From: Phoronis australis
Lineage: Eukaryota; Phoronida; Phoronidae
Length of the DNA: 64,000 bases
Direction of reading: 5' to 3'
NCBI GenBank assembly: GCA_002633005.1
Contig: NMRA01000487.1
Location: 241,010-305,009 of the forward strand
The position numbers and the translations under genes are program-made. Shown in pieces: positions 1 to 10,869 of this stretch; positions within the stretch are counted from its first letter, which is position 1, and each line of letters begins with the position of its first letter. The notes under the pieces are model-generated. The model worked only from the letters and a program-made list of their open reading frames with translations. It was not told the origin of the DNA and did no database searches.

Positions 1-461
1 ACCACTTATATATACATTGTAATGTCGTACAGGAAATGACGAACATTGTATCGAATGAGCATGATCAACAGGATGTATAGTTGACAAACAATTGGGCTTT
101 GCATTTTGGGTAAAACTGGTGGCATATTTGACTTTACTGAAAAGTTGCTTGTAAACAAACCAGGCAACACCTTTTCAAAAAGGGGAGTTTTGCAGAAAAC
201 AGATAACTGTATGAAATTGAATTCATTTGAAATTGCGTTTGTTTTTAAATGTAATTTGTGAAATTGGATTGCACATAACGTCAACTAGTTCTTCCATTGA
301 CTGCTTAAATTTGAAATCTAGAAATGTGCTTTCAAATGGGTCTTAAAATTTTTCTTAAAATTTTTCTTGTGGCTATGCCAATGGTTTAAACTTGCAATTG
401 CAGTAACCTGCGACTTAGGAATTGTTGGCTATTGTTTTTAGGAATGATTGTTATCTTGCAG

Positions 462-3400
462 ACATAAACAGTGTTGATCCTAGCGAAGATGCGCACTACG
501 CCGATGTGACAAAGCTTAAACGAATACAGGTAGGTAGGACCTCTCACCTGGATAACAAAACTGGGTTAGAACTGGAGTCCTGGAGGTCCCTGTTGCTCGT
601 TATTCTTGTGCCTGTGCTCGATTTGAAGCAGTCTGAAACACGGATTATGGAAAATAAGCCATTCGGGATAAAATTAAATTCAAAATAAGTGAAAATAGTT
701 TTCCCTGGTGTCGGCGATTGGAAGCTTTGTTTTGCGAGCTGATGTGAACTTTTGTAGCACATTTGCAGTGCTCACTTTAACTTCCTGTTTTGAATGGAGG
801 AGTGAGCGCTTGCTGGTAGCCATTGTTTTTTCAACAGTCAAAGCTGAAGTACAATTCTAACAAATATACTTGGGTGATCCCCGATGATTACCTTTTTCTC
901 ACACTTAAAGCAATTCTATTAGCTATCAAAATTTCATTTTCGCTTCAATTTCCTCTTATTTCCAGTTTGCTTTTTTGGTCTCTTTTTAGCATTATTTTGA
1001 CTTTATTCATGCAAAAACGTTTATTTGATTTGAATTTTACAATCCGAAAAATATGTTTACCACACAAGCCTACTTATTTGCGGATTGATACATCCCGTAG
1101 AAAATTTTCCTATGTTTTTGTCATTGGTCATTCCAAGCACTGGATAATAACAAAATGTCAGTTACTCTCAAACCCAGAAATCATTTCTTATCTGAGTAAT
1201 GAACAATATGATAGTACCAGTTTTATAATTGTAAGTAGCCTGAATCATAATCATGAAACGTTTAAGCTTTATGTAGATTTTCAATTAATTCTGATCATCG
1301 TTAATGCAGAGGAAGGCTCGGTTACTGGAGAAGCCTTCTGCTGTTCCTGCAGTCGAGATTGTTCGGCCCGGAGCCTCGTATAATCCTGCCTATGATGACC
1401 ATCAAGAGTTAATGAATGACGCTCTTCAAGTAGAAGCAAAAAAACTAAAGGCAGAGAAAAAGCTGGATAATCAGTTCAAGCACTTCCCCACAGCCGCCGA
1501 AGCTCCCACTGAAGTAAGGGTTCACAAATTTAGTGAAAAAATGATAAAGGATGACACAGTTGTCTTTAAATAGAACATTAAAAGTAAATGAGATTAAGGA
1601 GATTATTACATTGTATGTTCAATTTATACGATGAACCGTATGTACAAATTTAAGCCCATGCACCTGAAGGTGAAATCAAATGCATTTGCATGTATGTGAA
1701 GTACTGGGGTGTACATTTCTGAAATTCTGTGCGAGTGAAATCTGACTTCTCCATTACGCAGTGGTAGGTGATGTTGTGTATTATAAAATGAAAAGTTAAC
1801 TATGTTTAAAAAGTGCCTGAAGAACAAGACCTAGTTTAAGACTTGCTCATAGGCATGAGATAGCCGTCTGCACCTATAAGTGGGGCACATAACCCCTTAT
1901 GCAAATGCTTGACTATAAAATTTTCTTTGTAGAATGTATTATTTCAGATGCAGTTACATGAGCCTGAATACACCCTCATACTATTGGGTGTGGTGTGTAT
2001 ACGTGTATGCTTAATGTGTACGTTAATGTTTAGAAAGAAATTAATTAATCCGATCACTAATTATGTTTTTATTCCTAAATAGGATATTTGGTTATAAAGA
2101 AATGTAAATTAATGATTACTTTTGGTATCAAAAGTTGTGAATCTTACTGATTTTCAGAAACCTTTTGGTGTTCAAAATTGGAGGAATCGTTTTTGTTCTC
2201 TAGGCAACATGGCTACAGGAGATGTCAGCAGGTTTATTTGACGAAGAGGTTGAAGGTTATGACCCGTCAATACCTTTGTCTGTCAATCCACCTGTGCGGC
2301 GAGAGGATAAAAAGACTGTTCAGCAAAGGCGGAAAGACAAAGACCGCAAATTAGAAGTACGATTGGGGTTTCCATTATTTCTGTTGCAGTGTATTTCTGC
2401 TACTTGTTGGTTATTTTCGTGGTTGCATTAGGTGTAGTAATTGTTTTATCTTCTTCTCGTTCGAGTGTTACAGATCTATCTTTGTCTTTTGGTTGTCTCG
2501 TTGATCGATACTAAGGTTTCTTTGAAGAATACGTGTAGATTTTTTGTGAACAATTCCTTCCCATTACTACCTTAAAATCTCGCTAATTTTGGACAAGAAT
2601 AATAATTGTCAAAATTGCACTTTTTTCATTTTTCAAGGGATTCTGTAGTTGTTGTGAACGTCCATGTAACTTTTCAAAGTATTGTCTGTTGTTAGCTGCA
2701 GTGTAGGGGCTCGTTCTAAGAAACTGACTTAAGTTCATTTTTGACTTGTTTCAGCGTCCAAAGTTTGAAATTTCCATGTCCAGGAAGTTAGTCAAATTTA
2801 AGACAAAACTTAAGTCAAAACCCAAATCAAATTTAAGGCCACTTTCTTGGAATGGACTTAAGACACACATTGAAGTTTTATCTTAAAATTGGCTTAAATT
2901 TAAGTTTTGTCTTAGCTAAGTTAGTTTTCTTGGAATGGACCTTAGAGCTCGAATGGGGCTAAGTATTATTTTGTTGATATTTGTCAAAGTGAAATTCATC
3001 GTCAAGGTAGGTGGCCATGAATGATAACAAATTAATTGGAATGTCGGCATAGTGGAAGTGCTGTTTCTATGAAAAGGATTTTGCCGCAGTGTGTTTGCTG
3101 TTGGGGAAATTATACATCATTACAGGGAAATGGTATGATGTGGTGTTGATTCTGACATTCGTTGTAAGGTAATTTGAAATCTGGTTTTTGCAGGAAAGAA
3201 GGAAAATTCAGGAAAAGGAAAAGAAATTAAAAGATAATGAATTCTTTAGGTATGTCTACAATATAGAGCATAGTTTATTGTCACTGAAATGTCCTACTGA
3301 CCAGGCTCAAAAGACTTATCACTGTAATATCATTCATCTCTGGGCTCTTTCAAGAGGATTAATTTTTCTCTATTTTTTTGGTTTTGGTTTCTATTGTCCT

Positions 3401-6400
3401 CTTTTTTGTCTCTTTTTTATCATTATGTTGACTTAATCGGTGCAAAAGCGTTTCTTGCAGTTAAATTTTTCAATACAAAAAAAAAATTTCTATCATGTAA
3501 GCCTATTTGTTGAACGATACATCACCTGAAATTTTCTCTTTTTTGTCATGGGTCATTCCAAGCCCTGTCTTCAATATTCTGAAGTTTAGGACACCAAGAA
3601 ATTCTTGAATTGAAATATTAACATAAAAGCTGCCATTATAGTAAACTTCTGCAGTTGTTTTGAAACTGTAATTTATGAGCAATAACACGAGAAACGCAGT
3701 CAAATATAGTCATTGTAATTTACAATATGTTCAGTTATGTAATTGTAAGTAATGAAAGTTTGACACTGTCTGGAGCTAGACATATCGGGAGCATGCTGAT
3801 GTATGTGCTAATATATGTGACTGTAAAACTGACGTCAAAGGTATTCAAACTGAGGAATTAGTTTTTCATGTTTTGCTGTTCAAACTTCCGGACTTTGCTA
3901 GAAAAATGTTGTCTGTTGGTGTTTGGTACTTTATAGCTCTGACTAAAACTGCTTCAGACAAATGTGTACAGTTCTTGGAAATATATTCATCAGGCTAAAA
4001 TCGATGAAAAAAGAAATTGCGGAACAGGAAAAGAAGTTCGAGAAGAGAGCCCTGAGGAAAAGGAAACTTAAGGAACAAGAGCCATTCAGAACCAAAAAGT
4101 TGGGTGCCCTCAAGTATCCTTTGTGTGTGTGTGTGTGTGCGTGTTTGCGTGTGGGTGCCTGTGGTTGTGTTGTAAACATTGGGAATAACACTAGTGCTCT
4201 TGTGAGTGCGCATCCCCAACATTTAACAAAAATCCGTTGGAGTTGCTTTTGCTTGGCGAAGCACTCCCCCCAACTTAGCAAGAATTGCTTGAAGCACCTG
4301 CTGTTCAAGCTGCTGCCCACCCCTTTTTGTCTTCTCAGAAATGGTATTGGCATGCTTTCAAAGGCAGAATTGATTTCGTGTCACATTTGCTTTTGCATTC
4401 GAACTGGGGACATCGCACCATGTAAGTGGCTTCTGCAATACATCAGAAATGCCGTATTCGCCCAGGGTTTCAAGGGGGCAGTTGAAACCCGGTTTCCAAA
4501 ACGGGTGAAATCGGAAGCTAAGAGTCATCATATCATATTTATGCTCTGTGACATATCTGAAACCTATGACAGACTTTCTACAAAATTGTGGTGCATTGCT
4601 GTCAAACTTTGCTGTTAAATTACAATCATTTTACAGAAAATTTTGCATACGTAAATCCCAGGGCATAATCTTGCCGATTGACTGCCTCGCAATCGTCGGT
4701 ATGGCAACGTGAATGCTTGAATAAAAATACTGTTTCAACAAGCAAATTGCTGATAGCATCCATAAGATTTTTAAGTTCCCGTAGAGTCGGGATTAACGGC
4801 AGGTTAAGTCCAAATCTGTGCTAGATCGTGCCGTCCATGATCATATGCCTACCCTGTAACACGAGAAAAAACTCTGGACATGTTGTTGTCACGTGACGTT
4901 TGTTTTGAAGTTTGTGTGCGTGTATGGTTAAGCGAGAGCGTACGTATCACCAGAGTTCATTTGCCACAGTAAACGCAATCTAACGAGACACATGTGCGTT
5001 GTACACAATCAGAAAGCAGAACGTGTTTCATTCAGCACTTGCCGGTCTCATCTGCAAAAAAACGTTCGACAATTGTCTCGGTAAGGCCCATGTTAGTTGC
5101 CGTGTGGCTGATGAGTAGGTGACTATCTGACAGTCATTTTTCAGTGTAAGGGTGTGTAAGCATTCACTGTCAGTAGTCATTTTATCGGATATTTGGCTTT
5201 AAAAACACCAATTATGATTTATCAAACAATCCCTCTTAAATATAAGGCAAAATTTTTTATGGTATTAGGAACTGTCGCAAATTAGTGCCAATATTCATTT
5301 CTTGCCGATGCTATGCTACCCGTTTCATGAATGGATAGTTCCCAACTAATGTCTTTGATTACAGGTTCATGTGTGTAGCGCGCGCTTCCTGGCCATGTGC
5401 TTTTAACACTGGTTGAGTTTTTTTATTAGTCTTTGATTCACAATTTTCACTTGTACGAAGAAATTTGGATTCCTGTTGAGGGCGGGAAATATCTACAAAG
5501 CAATCCTGTAGACAAGTATGCTGCGTCTGTTCTTAAAGGCCAGACCATAGTACGACACATTCCTGGCAAGATCATCAAAACTTGCGTTCTTCTTGAGGCA
5601 CGACCGAAGTTTGATGTGTATAGTCACGGCTTAATACCAACGTGGCAGCGAGCTCGTGGTCTACAAATTCCGCACACAATGATTTTTTTTCAGGTCTCGG
5701 ATATTATTGATAAATGGAATGTAGAATTTTAGGACTGTAGGTAAGGCATTTTTCGCACGTACACGTTCATGGACTGGGCGCTTATTTTAGCAAAGTCTTA
5801 AAACGCGTGGGGGGTGCTTATAGGGGCATGGGCAGTTATTAGGGTGAATACGGTAGTTTGTTTTTGTTTTGGAAGTATGTTTGGCTTTTTAGGCTGGTTT
5901 AGATGCATATTTTGCACCTTAACTGCATTGTTCAGATTCGAAGATATTGACATGCCTGTCAAGTTAAGTGAAGAGCTCCAGGGTTCTCTTCGGCTTTTGA
6001 AGGTAGGAATGTGCTGTACAGTAATATGACACGCGCAGCGCCAAGCTCATCAAGTTGAAATCAAATCTTCAAACTGGAAGTTAGCAGTAGCATGTCTTCT
6101 CTTTTAATCAATCAAAGAACTCCATTCGGTTCGTTTTTTATCCTCTACAACTGAGAATGTTAACTCGTCCAAAACGGTTCCACTGCAACACATGGTCCAA
6201 AACATTGGTTTTCAAAACTGATTATGCTGGTGGTTTTAAAGGCCGCTTGCAGCATCATCTGAAAACTCTAGAACTCTGTACATGACTGTGGAGATGTTCA
6301 GTAAGGTGAATTAATGTTGCTACAATGACATGATTACAGTGTGAACATATGGGTATTTTTTGTTGTATTTGTGGCTAGTGTTTTCCCCAGGAAGTACATT

Positions 6401-8273
6401 TATTCCATTTTGAAGTTAGGCATAGTTTGACTTTGACCTGAATGGGTTTAGTTAATTTGCTTGCTTGTTTTCAGTTCTACAGTTGTTACGTCTGATCCAG
6501 TTGAAGTCTGGGATTATGAATGTCAATATTATAATCATAGTAATAAAAATGTATCGGGCACTTCCAATAAAGCACCCTGGGAACATTTTGTTTGCCCAAT
6601 TATGTATATAGTTATGTGGTCGAATATTGTCATCATCCTTTCCGGTTGTCGGATCGATATCTAAAAGCCCGTGGTCAAATCTTAATGAAACTTGGCACGA
6701 GGATTTAGGGACGTCACTAGGATGGTCCATGCCTCTAGTTCAACTGCCAACCCCCATGAGTGTTTTATGTTTTTCAATTAAGTAATTATATTTCTTACTG
6801 AGCACTGTCCAATCATTGACTAGTATGAAAATTTTTAAAAAACAACCTGGTGTAAATTGCCTTAACAATTAAATTATTGTTCATCGTTTGCTGAACACAG
6901 TCCACTCGTCGACTATAAAAATCTATCTGACTCCCATCCCTAATAATAAGTCTTTCTCCATTTTATTGTCAGCCTGAAGGTAACCTTGTGGAAGACAGAT
7001 TTAAGAGCCTCCAGAAGAGAAATATTATTGAGCCTCGGATGCGAGCTAAGTAAGTGAATATATTGCAACTTAAAAAAAATTATTTTATTCGCAGATTAGA
7101 CATATGTAGTACACTTGGGTCACTTGAATCGAAAGCATCATTTAAAAAAACAAACTTAGTGTGTCTTGCCTTCATTTTGTAAATGTGTACAAATACTGCT
7201 CGTAAAATTTTGGCTTCATTGTGGCTATTTGGGCTGTGTTTGTATTAGCAGGGATGTTTGTAAGGCTGTTGTTACTATTGGAGATGTCATTTGTTGCACA
7301 TCATTACAGAATTTGTTAATTTCTTGTGTTAAGCCTCCACCTTAAGCTATGTTTTCATTGCATTGAAAGTAAGATGAATGGCTGTTATTTTTGCAGAGTT
7401 GTAAGGAAATATAAACCGAAGACATTTGAGAAAAAAACTCACAGAGAAGTCACGTAAGTCAATATGCTATGGTTCAGCAATGGTGAGAAGATGATTTTTT
7501 AAGTGTGAAAATTGTGTGTTAGTTTACCCATTGTACAGCAAAATAAGACCATTTTATCAAGTACAGTCTTTCATGTGTAAGCATTTTTATTGGCAATTGA
7601 TAAAATGCAGAGTTCAATCCCATTCAACGATGGCAGCCATTTTGTTGGTTCATCACCAGAAAGTCAAAAATTATTTTGAATATTCCATATTTAATGCTGG
7701 TTATTTTGAAAACATTTAATTTTGGGTTAAAAGGGTTTCATAGATTGCTTTGTAGTTAAATTCCTATTATGAAGCTTATCTTTAAATGCTTTAAGTTGTT
7801 TGTGTAATTATTTTGGTGTGGTGTGGTGTAATCAAATGTGATAAAACACCCCATGACATTTAACAATAACTGTTTCTAATGTTCAAGCCGATAACCAGCT
7901 TTCAGCCATATTGCATGTGGTACATTAATGTGGTTACCCGAGCTGGACAACCTTTTGAGTTCAGTCCTTTGTAATGGTGAAGTCCACACCTCCTTTCAAT
8001 CTTGGTTAGGAACAGGTTGAACCCAATTATAATTGAGTATTCCCGAACTTTAAAACTATCGCGTAAGTAAACAAGACATATTGATCTGACGTTTCGGTTT
8101 ATTCACTGTAAACCATTCTCAAGGCAAAAGTTCACATTATTCCATCAGGTGACACAGGTGGAGAACAGACTGTACAGGTGCACTTCAAAATGCTCGAATT
8201 GTTTTGATTACTGGTGTCTCCCCTCACAATGCATTTTGACTTAACTTGGTATGTTTTTATTTTTAGATTGTAA
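462..8273 (+). CDS. NOP53: NOP53 ribosome biogenesis factor (GLTSCR2/PICT1), 3' part
   Basis: Nine exons join in frame: 462-529, 1310-1513, 2204-2356, 3194-3249, 3994-4113, 5936-6002, 6973-7049, 7397-7453 and 8267-8273. All introns have GT donors and AG acceptors and the phases match at every join. About 269 residues are visible; the N-terminal part, roughly 200 residues in relatives, lies upstream of the window. Family signatures seen are [12 protein letters not shown] in exon 2, a long Lys/Arg/Glu coiled-coil-like stretch in exons 3-5, [16 protein letters not shown] in exon 6 and the C-terminal block with [16 protein letters not shown]. The protein ends HREVTL. In known family members this nucleolar protein helps 60S subunit maturation (5S RNP/ITS2 processing, recruitment of the exosome cofactor MTR4) and links to p53/PTEN control. 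The 462 acceptor was preferred over an alternative at 442 because it aligns better with the family; that choice is inference. Confidence 0.93.
2706..2950. repeat. Fold-back (inverted-repeat) element in NOP53 intron 3
   Basis: The two ends are imperfect inverted copies rich in CTTAAGT/AAATTTAAG and AAGACAAAACTTAAGTC-type words; the phrase TTTCTTGGAATGGAC occurs twice (around 2850 and 2925). This is the structure of a short non-autonomous fold-back MITE. It carries no ORF. Confidence 0.5.
4119..4178. repeat. (TG)n microsatellite just after a NOP53 exon
   Basis: A nearly pure TG run, then degenerate TG/GTG, begins six bases after the donor of the exon ending at 4113. Any apparent reading frame through it is an artefact. 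Confidence 0.8.
4452..5855 (+). mobile_element. TIR DNA element, family 1, copy 1 (in NOP53 intron 5)
   Basis: The left end is CCGTATTCGCCC and the right end is TTATTAGGGTGAATACGGTA, the diverged inverse of the left. The interior is homologous along its length to the copy at 42841-44368, for example the shared block on GAAATCGGAAGCTAAGA and the shared GGGGGTGCTTATAGGGGCATG near the right end. The element ends 80 bp before NOP53 exon 6. Short ORFs inside are not conserved between copies, so it looks non-autonomous. Confidence 0.75.
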
Positions 8274-8932
8274 AGTTCTCTTGCTGTGGGGAAACAACTG
8301 TTGTGGAATGGCTAGGTTATACCAGTGACTTTGAGTGTTTTAGCAAAACAGACTGTAGTCTTTGGATAACAAAATGGCTGGAAGTTGAGGAGTTCAAGTG
8401 AACTTCATGTTAAGTGTCACACTGGAGTTTTCTGCAGACAAGCCTTGGGCATATATTCGGAATATATCAGTTTAAAGGTGAAAAGTTAAATCCAAATATA
8501 GGCCCTGGCGGAGGAGACTACCCTACGTAATTCTGTAGCTGGCAAGCAAATTGAAACCAAGATGGTAAATACACAGGCAGTGTCCCTATAAGATTGTTCC
8601 AACAAGGAGGAGTTAACTGCTGAAATTTTCATTGGTTCTGGTTTTGGTGTCTATTACCTGTGAAATTGGAAGAATGTTTTAGGATTCATGCAGTATTATT
8701 TTCCCCAAAAAACTTTGTTATGGAAGTCCCCTGGGCCTATCTAAACGTGGGCCAAACTGCAGAAAGCTGTGGAGCTGGGGTTGTTGCAATATGACCTCTA
8801 ATACATTTCCTAAAGCATTTTGTATTTGTTTATCTTGGTGCTAGCAAGCAGATTGGTTCTTTATTGTTTTAAAATATTTCTTACACAGATAAAAGTTGAC
8901 TGGTCAAAAACCTGGACATCAAAGTAATGTAA
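8274..8932. other. NOP53 3' UTR and downstream spacer
   Basis: This follows the NOP53 stop at 8271-8273 and runs to the next transposon. No clear AATAAA signal close to the stop and no ORF of note were seen. Confidence 0.5.
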
Positions 8933-9961
8933 TTAAAGGAGAATGCCACCCAAAAAACAACCTATTTTGTATCAATTTAGATCCAGTACTTTCACTCCAT
9001 AACAGCAAGTTCAGTTGTTTTACCTGACGGCAGACTGAGGTAACCGTTTTGAAATTAACCAATGAGGTAATGGGTTCGAACGCAGTCTGTTCGGCGTTCA
9101 CAACACGCTTACTGGTGTCAACTTATCGCTTGAATTCATCGTTTTACACCAGTAAATCATCAAAATTTGATGTAAAACCCTTACAAATACATCGAGTTCT
9201 TGAGCAAACGTGTTATTTTATTTCACTGATTGGGATTTGTAGGTATTTGAACATACCGTAGCCTACAGAGTTCGGTACTAGGCCAAATACCATGGTCGGT
9301 CGCGGGAGTTTGGGTCTGTTTGGTGATAAATTCGAATCGTTCTTCCGTGAAATAGTCAGGAGAAAATAGCTGTGTATTGTAATTTTAGCCTTGCGATTTT
9401 TTTCAGTTCTAAACACGCAAAACCCTTGTTATCCCAGCCAGTGGCTCGGAACCCGAGCAGGCCCGTCGCGGCCTTCCAGCGGCGGGGATTAGACATCACC
9501 GAACATAAACCAGCTTAAGTTGGAAACTAAACCTCTAGTCACGAAAATACCATAATAGTGAACCAGAGAAATAATGTGCACGTAATTATTTCGGTGAATT
9601 AGCCACGAAACTAAAAATCTACATACTTGTCGGGGGGGGGGGCGAAGTCTTAGTCACTGGTCGAGGTAGTCCCCTTCCACAGAACCGTCGGGGCAAAGGT
9701 ACAATGATTTGAATAATGTATATGTATATCTAAATAATGATTTCCAAAACATGTGACAATATAAGATCGAGTTATTGTTTCACAACAGTTTTCTGTCAGC
9801 AAACATGCGCTCCCACGGCCTCGGTGCCCGGTCAATTATCTTTATTGCATCTAAAGCCGGTAACGCGATGGTTTATTGCTGGCTTCTCACAGCATTTGCG
9901 CTCACGAATGCTCCAAAGGCATTACAAATTGTATCTAAATAGACAGACTTTGTTTCAGTTT

Positions 9962-9969
9962 TATATAAG
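9962..9969 (+). promoter_or_regulatory. TATA box for the 55-codon ORF
   Basis: TATATAAG lies 53 bases before the ATG at 10022, a plausible spacing for a start site near 9990-9995 and a very short leader. The ATG context is CAACATGG, close to a good animal initiation context. It is prediction only. Confidence 0.45.
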
Positions 9970-10021
9970 CATTGGTTAGGTTGAGAATAATTCATTTCAA
10001 CGCAGAATAATAAACTTCAAC

Positions 10022-10189
10022 ATGGCAACTCGCAATCCGGACTTAGGCGAGAGCTCATCCGACGAAGACTTTACAGATGGATTATTAGGTTTCACAGGCT
10101 ATCAGTTCGAACGGGAATACACTGATAAAGAAATACTAGAGAGGCGCCATGAACAGGCAACGGAACGTAGGGATAGTTCTTTGGTATGA
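10022..10189 (+). CDS. Short acidic ORF (55 aa) inside the TIR element; perhaps a first exon
   Basis: ATG to TGA gives 55 residues: an acidic Ser/Asp/Glu start (ESSSDEDF) then GYQFEREYTDKEILERR and a charged helix-like tail. Proteins with a P2X7-type C-terminal zinc domain in marine invertebrates often begin with an acidic stretch and a similar YQFE-x-EYT motif; that resemblance is from general knowledge and was not tested. TTG|GTATGA at the end could be a splice donor, making this the first exon of a longer gene. No matching second exon (Cys-rich) was found before the element ends at 10580. Confidence 0.4.
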   Translation: MATRNPDLGESSSDEDFTDGLLGFTGYQFEREYTDKEILERRHEQATERRDSSLV

Positions 10190-10869
10190 AGCCGGCATTC
10201 GTCAGAGAAATCGCCTGTCGACGAAATGTCGGCCACAAACACGGAAATGTTTCACGGTCTCATACTTGCTATAAACAGCGTACTTTTTATTCTTCAATAT
10301 CGCAAGCCACTTCCTAAGCAGTTTGGGTTCTCGAGGAAGTCGAAAATACGATATACCCGCTTACCTCGCAGCTCCATAGTTCGGGCAAGCGGGAACGATG
10401 CACCGCAACATAGCGGCATTCTCTGAACCACTGACGTCGCTGCGTCGTTTTCTCACCTTCCTTACAGGTTAACGCGACACCTCTTCGCAAGGTAAAGTCG
10501 ACCGTGTGCAAGGCGATGTGGATATAGACCGATTAAGACGGTAAAAAAGACTAATTAAATCTGTTGGCATTCTCCTTTAAAGTATTATCTAAAATGATGT
10601 GTTTTTAAGCCAAGTATAACACTTATAATGATCTCCATTCAGACTACAGTCTTATGTAACAAATAGCATACTTATTTTGTCTTATTTCACCACAGGGTTT
10701 TTGTGAGAATGGCAAAATTAGCTTTATAGCCCTATTAGTAAACAACACTCAACACAATTAATCAAGATCTCTAGTGGGCCGATAGCCTAATAGTGTCTAA
10801 GAAAAATTTGTCACAAACATTAGTATTAGTCTTTATTCGTTGTCTGTGAATGAGAGTACACATGATTTT

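Larger units (their letters stand above)
8933..10580. mobile_element. 1.65-kb element with 16-bp perfect TIRs containing TTAA
   Basis: The left end TTAAAGGAGAATGCCA (8933-8948) is matched exactly by its inverse TGGCATTCTCCTTTAA at 10565-10580. TTAA at each outer edge is what a piggyBac-type target duplication would look like, but no transposase is visible, so the class is inference. The interior holds a G-run near 9630, a TATA box at 9962 and a 55-codon ORF at 10022. Confidence 0.65.

Noticed and set aside
823-1383. 186-codon frame in the first NOP53 intron
   Set aside because: It is AT-rich with no family resemblance and overlaps a real NOP53 exon in another frame.
3943-4618. Long frames through the (TG)n run on both strands
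   Set aside because: They are low-complexity read-through next to a real NOP53 exon.
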